A stretch of 64,000 nucleotides of DNA. Source: Volvariella volvacea V23. Taxonomy: Eukaryota > Basidiomycota > Agaricomycetes > Agaricales > Pluteaceae. Under the pieces are notes generated by a model. That model searched no databases. It saw nothing but the letters and a program-made list of their open reading frames with translations, and was not told the origin of the DNA. Positions 46,365-57,981 of this stretch are shown one piece after another. Each line of letters starts with the position of its first letter. Position 1 is the first letter of the stretch. Position numbers and translations under genes: made by a program. The stretch covers positions 177,499-241,498 of the forward strand of contig KB722767.1 in assembly GCA_000349905.1 (NCBI GenBank), given 5' to 3'.

Positions 46365-49275
46365 ATGTCCCAACCCCGATACTACGTCGTTCAAACAACG
46401 CTACTGGGATCAGCACGACCGGCACACATAGTCCTTTCAACACCGTCATTTCTGCACGCAATCTTCTCATATCTGCAGCCCGGGGATATCACAAGAAACG
46501 GCAGGGTTTGCAAGCGATGGTTCAGTATTGCGATGGACGTGCTGTGGAGAAAGTTGGACCACATTTGCGTGTTTTTGAGCTTTCTGGCGCCGATGGTCAA
46601 GAGGGGTAATTCATCCGTGCGTCTGCTCATCTCTATCTATATTCGTTGCTGAGAGTTGACATGGCATTCTTTAGTACTACGCCGAGGGTCCACTTCGTCC
46701 TCGTCCATGGGCATGCTTCGACAGATACTCTATACGTGTACGACGGCTCGAATGTACATTCGATATCTGGCCCTCATCCCCAGCTTGGACACGCTCATCC
46801 TACCATCGTCGGTGTAGTGGATTAGGCTGCATCATAGACGGCTCTGTCCTTGATAGCGTATCAGAATCAAGACCAAGAGACATCATTTTCCCTAAACTAC
46901 GCCACCTCCGTTGGACTGCGCCGTATCGGTACTGCAAGCTATTCCTCCACCCCGGGTTGAAGAGTCTCACCGTGCCCATTTATGACGATCCCGATAATCC
47001 CTTTAAAATTGACCTCAACGACCTTGTGTCGGATATTCTGATTTCTGCACCCAATCTCACTGAGCTTCATCTCCAAGCCGGAAAAGCATTTCTTCGTTTC
47101 GTGCACGGGGAAGGTTCGGACAGATACATAAGCACCCCTGCGCCCTATACGATCCGTCGTGTTCTTAACCCGGTCCTCGCGCTTCTTGATGGGCTACCAT
47201 GCCTACAGAAAGTCATCCTTCCGAGGTTTTGGTTTACGAGTGAAGTGGCAGTCGCATTGAGTAAAAAGAAAGCGCTGAGGCGTGTGGATTTTACCAATGG
47301 AAGCGGCGAAGGATGTGGGGACCCTTACGACGTTCTGGACTTTGACTGTGGCGGTGAGACCTCCGAAGCCGCTCAAGAAGCCACCACGGATGGAGGACAA
47401 GAGTCATCCTCGGAAATTTTGATAGTCAGAACCTTCCTCCGGCTTTCGTTTCCATCGCTCACTCACCTCTTGTTTTGCACTCCCTTTTGCAACATTCCGG
47501 CCTTTGTGTCCAATCTCTCTTCGAACGCACAACGGAATATCGTTCAACTGCGCGTTTCGTCTCCGATTCTCGAGTCTGCTTCTACGATTCAAGAGGCGCT
47601 AAGAAGTTTGGTGGAGAAGTTGCGCTTCTTGGAAGACATTTCGTTGGTTGGGTTACGCTCCGCGGATTCAGAGTGGGCGCATATCTTACGAGATCCAGAA
47701 CAATCAAATGGCACGTCCATTAGTGCGTATAGACAACAACGGAGCAAAAGAAGAGGGAAGAGACCAGCCCGCATCTCAGGCTCAGAGTTATCGCGTCGCT
47801 TGACGTTCACCAATCTAAGATCGCTGCTGCAATTTAAGCACCTCAAAGCAGTGGATATCAGACATCACATGCCTATTTCATTTTCGGAGGATGACTTGGA
47901 TGTGTTTGTTAGAGGAATCTCGGGCAATCGGAGCAGGACATTGGAGAAGGTTATTCTGGGTGTAGACCCGTGTGTTCTTGATATTGGAGTGGCTTGCACA
48001 CGGGGAGATGGAGGAATTTCTGATGAAGAAGATGGAGATGAAGACAGTAGAGACAACTCACACCAACCGATTCTTGGGCTTCATCCCACCATTAGGACGT
48101 TTGCAAAATACTGTCCAGAATTGAAGGAGCTGGGCATATTCGTGGAGGAAAGGAACGACCTAGACTTTGAAGACGAGGACAGGGACTACGCCGCCGACGC
48201 GGCGGCGGATGACACGCTCGAGTTTCCAGAGGTGCAGAGTCTGTCGCTTCGAGAAACGACACCTGATGGCCCCCCAGATCGAGCAGCCCGTCAACAGCAA
48301 GCCAAGCCCTCGTTAAATTGGACCCCTGCGTCAACTCCACAATTTGCCAGTGGTCTAGTGGAGTTGTTATATCTAGCACCATCCACATCCGAGCCACCAC
48401 CAGCGCAATCATCACAAAGACGAAAGCGCAAGCCCCAGCGAAACACCGCCAGCCCTCGACCGCCACTCTCGTCTCTCGACCAACTTGCCTTTGGACCTTC
48501 GCCCATCCATAATCCATCCAAAGTGGCTCTCTTTCTCAGTCGCTTTTTATCGGAAAAGGCCAACATTACCTGGGGTGTTTCGTGGGGTGGCGATGAGAAG
48601 GAAGGCCACAACGGGTTTTTGAGGAACAAGAGAAAACGCTGGTGCAGGGATAGAAGTCGCGATGCTGACACCGATCCAGAAAGCGACACCGAGAGCGAGA
48701 GTGGAAACCTCAGCGACGTTCCTACTGACATTCTTGGAGAGGAAGACGAAGAGGAGGAAGAAGATGGTACACAACCACCGACGGGTGCGCTGGATGCACT
48801 GGCAAGTAATGGGCCTCGGAGTGGTAGCCAGGGCTTTCGCTTGTGCGCGCTCCATCGCAATCATCTCGTTCCACTCGGACCGTCAGTTTCTGACGGACAA
48901 GCGGTAGTGCTACGAGACACTGCGCCTCCAGCATCGATCGCCGTCCCTCCCTCCCCCTCCTTCACCATCTCTGCACCACGAGGCCCAATAGTTCAGGGCG
49001 AAATCCCACCAGTTGTTGGTATAGACGGTTCAACTGATCCTAGTATAACGTTGAGAATACACAACGGCGAGAAGTGGAAAAAGGTTGTAGAGTTGTTGCC
49101 TTTGTTAGTTCGCCTGAGAAGGGAGGAGAGGGAGAGGCTTCGGAGCACTTGGGCTCAGGTGAAGGAGGTGGTTTCGAGCGGGTCGACGGATGGCGCGCAA
49201 CATGGTGAAGTAATCAAAAGTGATGATAGACAGAACATATTAGAGGCTTGGACAGATTGGTGTATTACGGCTTGA
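46365..49275 (+). CDS. F-box / leucine-rich protein, paralogue 2
   Basis: Start ATG at 46365 ('MSQPRYYVVQTTLLGS'). F-box: 'TPSFLHAIFSYLQPGDI' and 'RVCKRWFSIAMDVLWRKLD'. One intron (donor about 46611, acceptor about 46674) leads to 'IRVRRLECTFDIWPSS', then 'LRHLRWTAPYRYC', 'HPGLKSLTVPIYD', 'LTELHLQAGKAFLRF', 'LPCLQKVILPRFWFT'. The C-terminal part carries 'LAFGPSPIHNPSKVALFLSR' and 'WGVSWGGDEKEGHNGFL', both nearly the same in paralogue 1, and ends with 'WKKVVELLPLLVRLRREERE'. The acidic and low-complexity spacers differ strongly between copies. Probably an SCF adaptor; its substrate is unknown. Confidence 0.8.
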
Positions 49276-50420
49276 CTAATAGATTTATATACGTGTAGAG
49301 GACAGGTTTATAGTACAGTACTAAACTCGTCTAATAAAATCACGATTACATTCCTCACAATTTAAAACAGGTTGTGCTTGGATTCTGATATTGCGGCCAG
49401 CTTTTCTACGTATTTATCTCCAAATCAGACTCTTTGACCTCGTCGGTATCCAAGCCTCTCCAAGAATTTCTCACTGCCTTTTGCACGTTCACCAACAACA
49501 TCACCAGTCCATTCGGTAAATTAGACACACCAGTTGACTATCATCGCGTCATCAAACCAGGTCATCCCTAATATTCAATCTTATGGATTGATATTGTATT
49601 TTATAAATAATATTCAACATAAAGGGGTATATTCAGCAGAAATAACTTGAATAGATGTAAATATACCCCCTGATGTTCAATATTAGCCATAAAAATACAA
49701 TATAAATCTATAAGATTGAATATAAGGGATGACGTGGGTCTATGAGGTCGGACACCACGCGCTTTTACAAACAGGAGAATTTATGATCATGATGGATATT
49801 ACCGCTCCGCCGCTCCTAAGTATTTGAACATGGGAAGACCATATCTCCAGCACCACTCGGCCCTTGGGGTTTGCAAACCCGAAGTTTGAATCTCTTCGCG
49901 CGATGCTGCGCGATTTCCACGTAGTCCCCGCTCAGGAAGGACAAGATCCGACAAGTGTAGCTCAAAGTTGAAGAAAAGGGACTAGACCAACGTGACGCTA
50001 ACATAGCGTGACACGATCCTTTTCCGGCTTTCCGGCTTCGAAGTCCTTACCGGCCGAACCACTCTTGTTCTCGTCTTCTTCACTTGGCCAGGCCACGACA
50101 CCATTGTCCTCGGAATACAAAAGAATACAATAAATTCCCATAAAACCAATGTCCGATGCACGATGACACGATACTGTGCCCGAAGAAACAAGTCCATATA
50201 GGCGCAGCCTTTTACTAATAGAAGAACGTTTGACATGATGGTCATACAATACGATTACTCTCAAGAGTCAAGAAAACCGTCCAACCGACTCGGATAGATA
50301 CAATACTGAGCGTTGCAAGGGTGTCATGTCATGTCGTACACGCATAGCCAAGAAACAAGAAACACGTTGAAGCGGACGTTGACCTCGGAACTCTTGTTAG
50401 AACCCCTGTAGGGCACATGG
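49276..50420. other. Intergenic with MITE-like hairpin
   Basis: Apart from the inverted-repeat element at 49561-49733, only short open frames occur (minus strand 49816-50264), none recognised. Confidence 0.45.
49561..49733. mobile_element. MITE-like palindromic element, 173 bp
   Basis: Left end GTCATCCCTAATATTCAATC; the right end, read on the other strand, is GTCATCCCTTATATTCAATC. The two arms match along roughly 75 bp (including 'TTATAGATT/TTATGGATT', 'ATATTGTATTTT' and 'GGGGTATATT'), leaving a short centre near 49635-49660. The element could fold into a long hairpin. It is AT-rich against its flanks and has no ORF. No convincing target-site duplication is visible. It may be a non-autonomous DNA transposon or a small-RNA hairpin source. 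Confidence 0.8.
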
Positions 50421-51240
50421 CTATAGTTCTGAAGCACCGGCGGCGCATAGACCACATCCGATGCACTCGAGGCAGGCTGAAACGAAACGGAAACGAGGAG
50501 TTTTGTCTTAGCACACGGACGAGAACGGAATGGAGAGGCGAGACTTACCCAAGCCACCACAGCATGCGCAGAGGTAACACGGGCAGCATAGTGGATTTTC
50601 AAATGAGCCTGAATAAATAAAGGAACGCGGCAAGTGATTAGCATCTCGTCTCGGTTCTCGTGCTCCCTGCTAAGAGCAAGCCTAAGAGAGTTTGACGTAC
50701 TCCTGCAGCACCAGAAGCTGAGCATTATTCCGAGTATCACCACCACAAGTAATCCCACAAAGATGACAATCAAATATACTACACAACAAGAGAAACGAGG
50801 GGTAGCAGCAGCGCCGCGGCGTTAAGCAAATCACGCATATAGTCAGGCTACTCACACTGTCGATCAACAAAAACGCCGTTATCGGAGGAATCACTCGGTG
50901 CGCCTCCCGTCTGCCTCTTTGCCAACGTCTGCACGCCTCCTGCTACCAACGAGCTCCACACACCCTGGCCGGCACCCGATCCCGAGCAGCATATCGCGAT
51001 GGCTAGCAGGCCACCGAGAGTGAGCAAGACGATTAGGAAGGGGATGAGAAATTGCCGGAGACGGGCATTGTGGCATCGTCTGTGGTTGCAGCTGCTCGGG
51101 GGCTCGGGGTACTCGGACTGGACTGAGCATTCGTGCTGGCGCTTCTCGTCTTGCGAGAGGGCTTGGTAGAGGTGGAGATCCATTTTAGGAGTCGATTTGA
51201 GTGGTGGTTGACTGTATACGACGGGTGCTAAGTCGGCCAT
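50421..51240 (-). CDS. Cys-rich two-helix membrane protein
   Basis: Four exons from the ATG at 51240 ('MADLAPVVYSQPPLKSTPK') to the TAG at 50421-50423. Two membrane helices are seen, 'FLIPFLIVLLTLGGLLAIAI' (about residues 62-82) and, after the first intron, 'LIVIFVGLLVVVILGIMLSF' (exon near 50780). A tail then reads 'WCCRS', 'FENPLCCPCYLCACCGGLA' and 'CLECIGCGLCAAGASEL', so at least 13 Cys lie in about 45 residues. Donors (GTGAGT near 50852, GTAAGT near 50550) and phases are consistent. Such a tail suggests palmitoylation or metal binding (inference). A longer start at 51351 also exists in frame. I do not recognise a named family. Confidence 0.6.
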
Positions 51241-53787
51241 TTGGGATGTGTCGAGGGGTATGATGTGGTTAGGTATAGAGTGAACTAGCTCGAGAGTCGC
51301 GACGCGGGAGGGTATACCGAGGTGCGAGGGAAGGCAGAGGTTAAAAGACAAGAGGACAAGGAAGCCAAGGTCGCGAGACTACAAGGTTTATTTATACCCT
51401 CCATTTCAAGCCCCTTCGCGAAGCCCACCACTGCCTCGCCACGCCTCCCAGGCTAACAACGCGAAGAAACGGAAATGGACATCAACGCCTAGATGCCAAC
51501 CCCGGCTAAATCCATACTGCCCTTTTATGGCTCTGATAGTAATTGCCGATACGTACCGTGCCGCTTCCCAAGCCCTCCCAAGCGCAAACCCTCTTTACGC
51601 CCACTTTACTGCCTTGAGGACGTCTTGTCAATTTTGAGGCATGGAGTTCGCAGGACGGATCAATCCCTCTCGAATCCGAACAGCGCACCTGTGGCGTGGC
51701 ATGGGAGAAGTTTGTAAGGTGCTGCTGCGGATGCGATTTCTCGTGCACCCTCAAAGTCGTTGGGCTATGCCTGGCTGTGCTTCCTGTGGGCATATGATCC
51801 TCTTTCTGGTAAACCAGTTCATGAGGCGCTGGAGGACGGGTAACACGAGGCTATCAGCAGAGTTGGACGACGTGTACGTCCCCGCGATCGCGTGGGATAT
51901 GATGAATGTTATGACGTCATTGACATCTGTAGCCTGTCGGCCGCGGGTTGCCACCACCATCATCAGTGTGGACGGTGATCATCGTAGCAATGGACATTGC
52001 GTCAAAGCACTGTGGAACCTCTGAGATTGAGAGAAGCAGCGTAAGTCAAGTTCGTCATCTGGTCCGCTGGCAACCGCGGTGAGGAGGGTAAATTTTGGGA
52101 GGGCCATATCCTGAGAACGTGTTATTTCCTTATTTATTGGCCGCGATTATAGAGAAAACGTCAGGATTACCGAGTGGGGAAGTACTTAAGAGAAATCAAG
52201 GTCATGGAGATCCCTAATCTAAGGATAATTCGATTCCAAGTGATAATAGCCCTCGGGTGTCAGGGTGACATTAAATGGGACAGCGTTTACAGCAGTGCAT
52301 TTATCGTGATTCAATACGTGCTTAATGTAGTGGAGCACAACGACAGTGACGACTCATGAATCTACATTGACCCCGCTGCTATGCAGCTCGTATGTGGGAC
52401 TCTTGAATCACCACCTTCTTAATGACAGCCTTACCATCTTCAAAAGGCAGACGATTGCATGCAATGCCTGATATCCCCTTCCGATGCTCCAGGACTCGCC
52501 ATGCCATTATCATAGCTCCTGGTGGAGGAGTAAGACGAGCAAGGTAGAGTTCGGCGTTCTCTTACATAATTTCTGATGCCCTATTTGGGCATGGCAGAAA
52601 AGGAGATCCACATTAGCCAAAGTGACTAGGCTTCCGCGTCAGAAAACTGCTGCTGCGTCCATGTTCGTTGCATGATCTCCGTTGCGCTCTAGGACACGAA
52701 GCTGGCTTTTGGGACTATCCAGTTTCTCGGAGAATTCCTGGTTATCGACTTGACAATCTCAAGCCGCGAGACACTGGCAGCGGTCTGCGACAGAGCGCCA
52801 CCTCCCCTATCGTAGCCTCTTCCCCTACCATAGAACCCCGCATTTCTCAGACAAGCGATCAGGGGCTTCTTTGACTCCTGCTCCCATGTACTCCTCACAA
52901 TTTATCTTGTATATCGATTGCCAGTGGCCATCCTGGTGACTCCTAGTGATAGTGGCGTTAAGAGAAAGAGAGACAGAGAGAGTTATGGCTTTCTCCTCAT
53001 TTTCATCTGTCATCATGACTGTGGAAGGGGATGACACCTGGGATTATACAGCCCCGGAGATGCTGAATACTCGACTACGGCGAAGAAAGCTTTGATGAGG
53101 AGAGCCTCATCAAAAGACGTCCCGTGAGTTCTTCTGACAAGCCTAAACTCGTTTTCTGAGCGTCGTCGATAGCTCCTTATCCGCACCTCAGTAAGCCCCT
53201 CAATAATCTTGACTAGTAAAAGGCGTTTCAATGGTCATTAGGCTCTCAGTTTGAGCCCATCAACGTGGTGTGACGCTCAGCGACTAAATCACTTTGTCAT
53301 TTACGACTGCAAGGACGGAAACGCATCAGAATTGGATGATATTATGGGTAACCTTACCTTCCCGAGTGTCATTAAGAGTGATGAGGTAGGAGTCATGCAA
53401 GATCTAATGCATTTCGTCTCGTTAATTGTCTTCATAGTTTATAGAAAATTGTCGCAAATTCTAAAAATGGGTTTTGACTAATGCCGACCCGCCGTGACCG
53501 CCTTCAAACCGACCCCCAGTCGGAGCCAGTCACGACAGACACGTTTGTGTCACGACCATTCCTACCATCAGTCCCGACCATCGTCGCGACCACGGCAGTG
53601 ACCGAGGGAATGACTAAACGCCACATGGTAGGGATAGCTGTTATGACACAATGAGCAGTAGCTCCGACCAAGAAGAGTTTTGCTGTGACGTGTACAACAC
53701 GTGGTCGGGAGTGATGCGGAAAGGAAAGGACTGTAATTGGACCGGTCGGACCACTACTGAGACAAATGTAAATTTTTTGTTATTACT
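51241..53787. other. Gene-poor region
   Basis: About 2.5 kb of short open frames on both strands (for instance 51641-52024, 52668-52874, 53251-53481) with no domains or convincing exon chains. 53480-53760 has short direct echoes of 'CGACC' and may be part of a repeat that continues toward the gap. Confidence 0.4.
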
Positions 53788-53875
53788 GGGGGTTCGAACT
53801 CGGGATCTCAGCAGAAGGGATTTACGTAGTATATCTTGACTTGACGGACATAGTTACCACTATGCCAAATGGCCA
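53788..53875 (-). mobile_element. tRNA-derived SINE-like fragment
   Basis: On the minus strand an A-box-like 'TGGCATAGTGGTAACT' (about 53852-53867) is followed about 50 nt later by a B-box-like 'GAGTTCGAACCC' (53790-53801), then 'AACAAAAAATTT'. Spacing suits an RNA polymerase III promoter, but stems do not pair into a proper tRNA, so a SINE or tRNA relic is likelier than a working tRNA. Confidence 0.5.
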
Positions 53876-53941
53876 TACATTATAGTCGTAACTCAGGTCA
53901 TCATCTCCTTCTTGTTCTGGGTTTATCAACGGTGCGTTACG

Positions 53942-54041
53942 NNNNNNNNNNNNNNNNNNNNNNNNNNNNNNNNNNNNNNNNNNNNNNNNNNNNNNNNNNN
54001 NNNNNNNNNNNNNNNNNNNNNNNNNNNNNNNNNNNNNNNNN
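53942..54041. other. Assembly gap (100 N)
   Basis: Exactly 100 N; the true length is unknown. Open frames crossing it are meaningless. Confidence 0.99.
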
Positions 54042-54212
54042 TTGTCGACCCATTCTTAAGATTGCAACTTCGTTCATGCTGCTTGAATCCTTGTGGCTTG
54101 AAGAGCTGATCGCAATATTGACACTTTTGCAGTGCAGACTGGAGAGAAGTGGGTCCTGGACAGCGAGAAGTCGACGTTTGTGCTTTCGGCATTGCGAAGT
54201 TGCGAGGGGATG
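54042..54212 (-). other. C2HC zinc-finger-like fragment next to the gap
   Basis: The minus strand encodes 'KCQYCDQLFKPQGFKQHERS' then Cys, a C-x2-C-x12-H-x4-C zinc-knuckle pattern, running directly into the gap. It could be the start of a gene or transposon ORF whose remainder lies in the gap. No further domain visible. Confidence 0.4.
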
Positions 54213-54659
54213 AGGAAAAACGCTGACGTGGCGTTGAGCGTGATGGATGTTGAATAAAGCTCGAATGGTGCAAGAGCACTGCTCACGGCAGTTATTACGA
54301 GATAAGATAAGACACAACCTGACCTGGAGGTCAAGACCCCAGCCCCAACCGTGAACCTAGGGCTGCAACCAATTGGACAAGTCGTAGCCGAACCCCAAGG
54401 TCCCAACCTGGTCCTTCCCGATCAGGAGCGAGTAACGACCCGTCGCCACCAGGTCCGAACTAAGGGTCAGTCGGAACCCAAAATAGAAATTTGCGACATT
54501 AATGGCTGATGCGCATTAGCAACCAAGAGGTATCATGCAATGTCTTGATGCACCACGCCTCCGCTAATCGTTCTCAAAATTAGGGCGCGAGGTTCAAGGA
54601 ATGGGTTACAACTCTAACTCCGTCAAGTCAGCACAGACCACCGCTTCGATGATAGAGGC
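54213..54659. other. Intergenic, no gene recognised
   Basis: CCCCAACC/GGTCCCAACC-like short echoes near 54340-54430; otherwise nothing supported. Confidence 0.4.
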
Positions 54660-55443
54660 ATGCGATATCTTGTTTCGCATGCCTGGCAGTCGCGTTTGGG
54701 GCAAGATAATTCCCCCAATGAAAGTGGCGCTGATGGGCGACTCAACATAGACTGGGTCTTCCGAGAACTATTTGACTTGTCTCGAGGACCACGTCACCGT
54801 TACTTGTTCGCTTTTATCGTTGTCCATTCAGGTAGTCCACTCACAACTTGAAAATTCACAGAGAAGAACGCACGCTCCACCTCCCCGACCCCAGTTTGCC
54901 AGGTACCGCCAAAGCTGATGGCATCGCAACGGTTCTTCTCCCCCGTGGATGGAAAGCGCACGTGCTGCGCCTCTCCACACATGTCTTCCATATTGGGGAC
55001 GGTATTCACCCAGGCCGTCTGGGTACGTGGGTGTGCGAGGCTAAAGCGGACAACTTCCGTGCTGCAGCCCGACACCTTGCGTTGTACATGTGCGCTGTCC
55101 AGCACCATCGCAGAGCGCTAGGAATCGCATTTGACAGAGTCTATGGCGCAACCTTGGTTGAGGATCAACTCCGAATCTTTTGTTCGTGCTGGGAGGGGGA
55201 CGTCGTCGTGAGTTGTCTTAGTCCTATAGACATTTGCATCGCACCTCCGATTAATACGATGATTAGGCAGTGTATCCTACGAAACACGTGTTCCCCCTCA
55301 ATTCATTCGAGGACTACTTGAAGTGCTTTATCGCCATAGCCAATCTTGCGGATCATATATCTCGAAAGATGGCTAAGTTCAAGCGATGGGACAATCTGGC
55401 CAGTCAAGATGAGGTCAAGAGGGCGATGAGTAATGCGATCTAA
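54660..55443 (+). CDS. Probable gene with a PD-(D/E)xK-like segment
   Basis: Best-supported part: an exon around 54900-55208 reading 'KADGIATVLLP', 'GTWVCEAKADNFRAAARHLA' and 'LYMCAVQHHRRALGIAFDRV', ending 'WEGDVV' at a GTGAGT donor. It joins in phase at an AG near 55268 to 'AVYPTKHVFPLNSFEDYLKC', ending with the TAA at 55441-55443. The spacing of Asp in 'KADG' and E-x-K in 'CEAKAD' resembles a restriction-endonuclease-fold core, and similar blocks precede FunK1-type kinase domains in basidiomycete proteins as I recall them. Both points are inference. A 5' exon at 54660-54840 ('DGRLNIDWVFRELFDLSRGP') is plausible. No kinase domain follows, so this may be a fragment or a stand-alone version. 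Confidence 0.4.
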
Positions 55444-56458
55444 ACACCCTGGCGATCTAGGAGTGAGGGGTAGGTAGGAAGTGGAGGTGATGACGCCGAT
55501 GAAGTTAAAGTGATTGTAGAGAGCGAAGCAACTGAAGAGATGATAAATTCATCCCGACCGCTGATGGTGACACCTTGATATTGCGGCTCACTAACGTCTA
55601 GTAATTTGTAACTTATTTCTTGTACGTCTATTCAAGTGCCGCCTCGTAACTTGCCTTCCGACTACGATTGACGATCCACAGCTCAACTTACCTCACTAAG
55701 TCACCTTCAACACCTTCACATACCTTATCGCTAGCGCTTTTGAGTTATCCGGCATCGTACCGGAGATTGTGACAGTATAGGCTTCTTTTACCCATAAGCC
55801 TCACCATCCGTTCAGCAGGCATTCGCACTTCATGTTGATACGCTATAAAAGACATTGGTCAAGATGCAATGCCCAAGGGCTTTGAAGGATTTTCGTTCCT
55901 ACCTTCCTCATGGGCCGTTCCCACCCAGTTTTATTCTTCGCGTTTTGTCAGTCCTCTGGTCATCGGACGTCGAGCTGACGGAGGAGACATATAATTCATT
56001 TCTAGTTTATCTTTCCTGGATTTCCGGATCTCGAAAGCACTCAAGTTTGATGATTTGGAGCAAACAGTTTTTTGACTTACATTCTCAAGGAGTATCTGTT
56101 ACAGGATCGGGGAGGCCAGTCGAAGTAATAACTTGTCATTATGGATGTTTTAAACCCTGTGAAATTAAGAACGTCATGCCATGCAAACTTCAAAAAGGAC
56201 TAGAAGGCAGAAAGCGTCGTTCAAGCCTAGGCGTATGTGGAGTAGAATTTGTAGCATTTTCATTACAGTTCAATGTATGCCTAACATACGGACATGTAAA
56301 TAATTGTCCATTTTAGCAAAGAGTTCGCAGTAAGTCCATTTAGAGTCCAAATAGCAAGCCGAATGCCCAGTGTCCATTAACAGGAATGACGATTAGGTGA
56401 GCTACATCTTCCAGTCGGCCATTCCGACTTGAACAGCGTCAGTTTACATTTGAGGATT
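55444..56458. other. Intergenic with one unrecognised ORF
   Basis: A single unspliced open frame on the plus strand at 55855-56316 (153 aa, 'MQCPRALKDFRSYLPHGPFP...') has ordinary amino-acid composition and 8 Cys but no family I know and no signal peptide. Could be a small gene or chance. Confidence 0.3.
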
Positions 56459-57163
56459 TTATGAGACAGGGACGGTCCAGAGGTTGATGGGCGTGCACCC
56501 TGAAGGCCCCTCTGAGGCGTCGACTTTGTAATAAACCTAGTATAGACCCGATCAATACACATTCGTAGCCAAGCACAACAAACAAGCGAAAAAAAAAAAC
56601 AAACGAGGAAAAAAACTCACATCTTGTGAACCTCCACAGGCATAGAACCCTCCGACCCAATTGAACACCAACCGCGCGCCAAGCTGTCCGTTCTCGCTAT
56701 TCGAGCTGATATAGAACCCGCTTCCCCTCTCGCACTTGTTGCTTCCGGCTCCTTGCACCCAGCCCAGTGGACCTCCGGGGGTACATCCGTTCGCGGTAAG
56801 GGTGGAAGAGATGATGGGACGGAGAGTCGGGATAGCGCTCCCATCGGGAGCACGTGCCACGAGGTTGCCCGCGACAAAGTAGAATTGACCGATGGGGCCT
56901 GAACCAGTGAGGGAGGCGAAGCCGTTGGATCCGCCGTTGACGCGGAGGGGCTAGACATGGGAGGCAACGGGCATGAGCGCCGGAGGGAACAAAAAAAGTG
57001 GGTTGGCGGGAGAGCGTACCTTCAGGTTGGAGCCGTCTGTGGAACTTGAAACGAGGTGGAATAAGGGCGTGTCTGCACCTGGGATGACGACTGCTTTCAC
57101 AGTCTGAAGGAAGGTGCAGGCAAGCAGCGCAAAGAGGGTAGTGTAGATGGCGCGATGGAACAT
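56459..57163 (-). CDS. Small secreted protein, family copy B
   Basis: Exons 57163-57021, 56950-56621 and 56536-56459. Signal peptide 'MFHRAIYTTLFALLACTFLQ..A', then 'VVIPGADTPLFHLVSSSTDG', 'SLTGSGPIGQFYFVAGNLVA', 'STLTANGCTPGGPLGWVQGA', 'SNKCERGSGFYISSNSENGQ', 'ARLVFNWVGGFYACGG' and the end 'GCTPINLWTVPVS'. Intron positions match copies A and C exactly. Core Cys residues are shared, consistent with two disulphides in an extracellular protein. It is closer to copy C (800 bp away, same strand) in its C terminus, suggesting a tandem duplication. Function is unknown. Confidence 0.87.
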
Positions 57164-57252
57164 CGTTGTTCGATGGTGTGTACAGTTCGATGGCTCGATA
57201 GACTAGGAAGAGGATGCCAAAGACGATGAGTTCTGGGGTACACTGCAGAGCT

Positions 57253-57259
57253 TATATAC
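57253..57259 (-). promoter_or_regulatory. TATA box of secreted-protein copy B
   Basis: 'GGTATATAAGC' on the minus strand, about 90 bp upstream of the ATG at 57163. Confidence 0.55.
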
Positions 57260-57269
57260 CCCTCAACGA

Positions 57270-57981
57270 CGAGATCAGGATCCATCATCAAATTCACGTC
57301 AAGCATAGGTCAGGCATGACCACGAAAATCAAGGGTCCAGTAACATTTCTGACCGGAACGCCCCATTTCGTTCACGTCCTGGATCCGCGCAGGCTTCGAA
57401 CAAGGCACATTAACCTCGTCTAGACGAGCCCTGACGCTCTGGCACGGTGGCGAAGGAACCTCATTCATGATTTGACGTTCCGGGGCTCTCGGGATGATCA
57501 GAATGAGACCGCTTATGCCCATTTATGGTCCTACTCCCGGCGTTGTAATGCCGTTCGAGAGAATAAACAGTATGGACGCGTAAAGGTGTGCGGTGGCGAG
57601 AGTACAAGGCCGTGCGTGTTGCGTATAATGAAGTACGTGATCGGCGAGTCTGCTCAAGACTGGCGTAGACGAATTGGGCAAACATTTGGGTGGAGAGCCG
57701 AGATTCACATTTCATGTCTGTTTGGGCTCGAGCACCCGAATAGAAGATTTTTTACAGTAAGTTGAGGTTGAGTTAATTGCCCGCCCAACACACGAGGTCG
57801 GAAGTTCCTGACCGCTCTTAAGGGGGTGTTGTGCACAACGCTACAGTCCTGAAATTGAAGAACAAAAAAAGAAACAACGTAACACAGGAATTCGCTAGCA
57901 AAAATTAGACAAAGTCCAAAGTTCAGAAAGTTCAGAAAGTCCAAAAAGCAACTCGACGCCTTGTCTTTCATGCTCCATCCA
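57270..57981. other. Intergenic between secreted-protein copies
   Basis: About 700 bp with overlapping short frames only; a small direct repeat 'GTTCAGAAA' occurs near 57920. No gene supported. Confidence 0.45.

Noticed and set aside
53788..53875. Functional tRNA gene
   Set aside because: A- and B-box-like motifs are present, but acceptor and T stems do not pair and the A-to-B distance lacks a proper anticodon arm.
53869..54317. Open frames spanning the N run
   Set aside because: They read through 100 undefined bases and cannot be supported.
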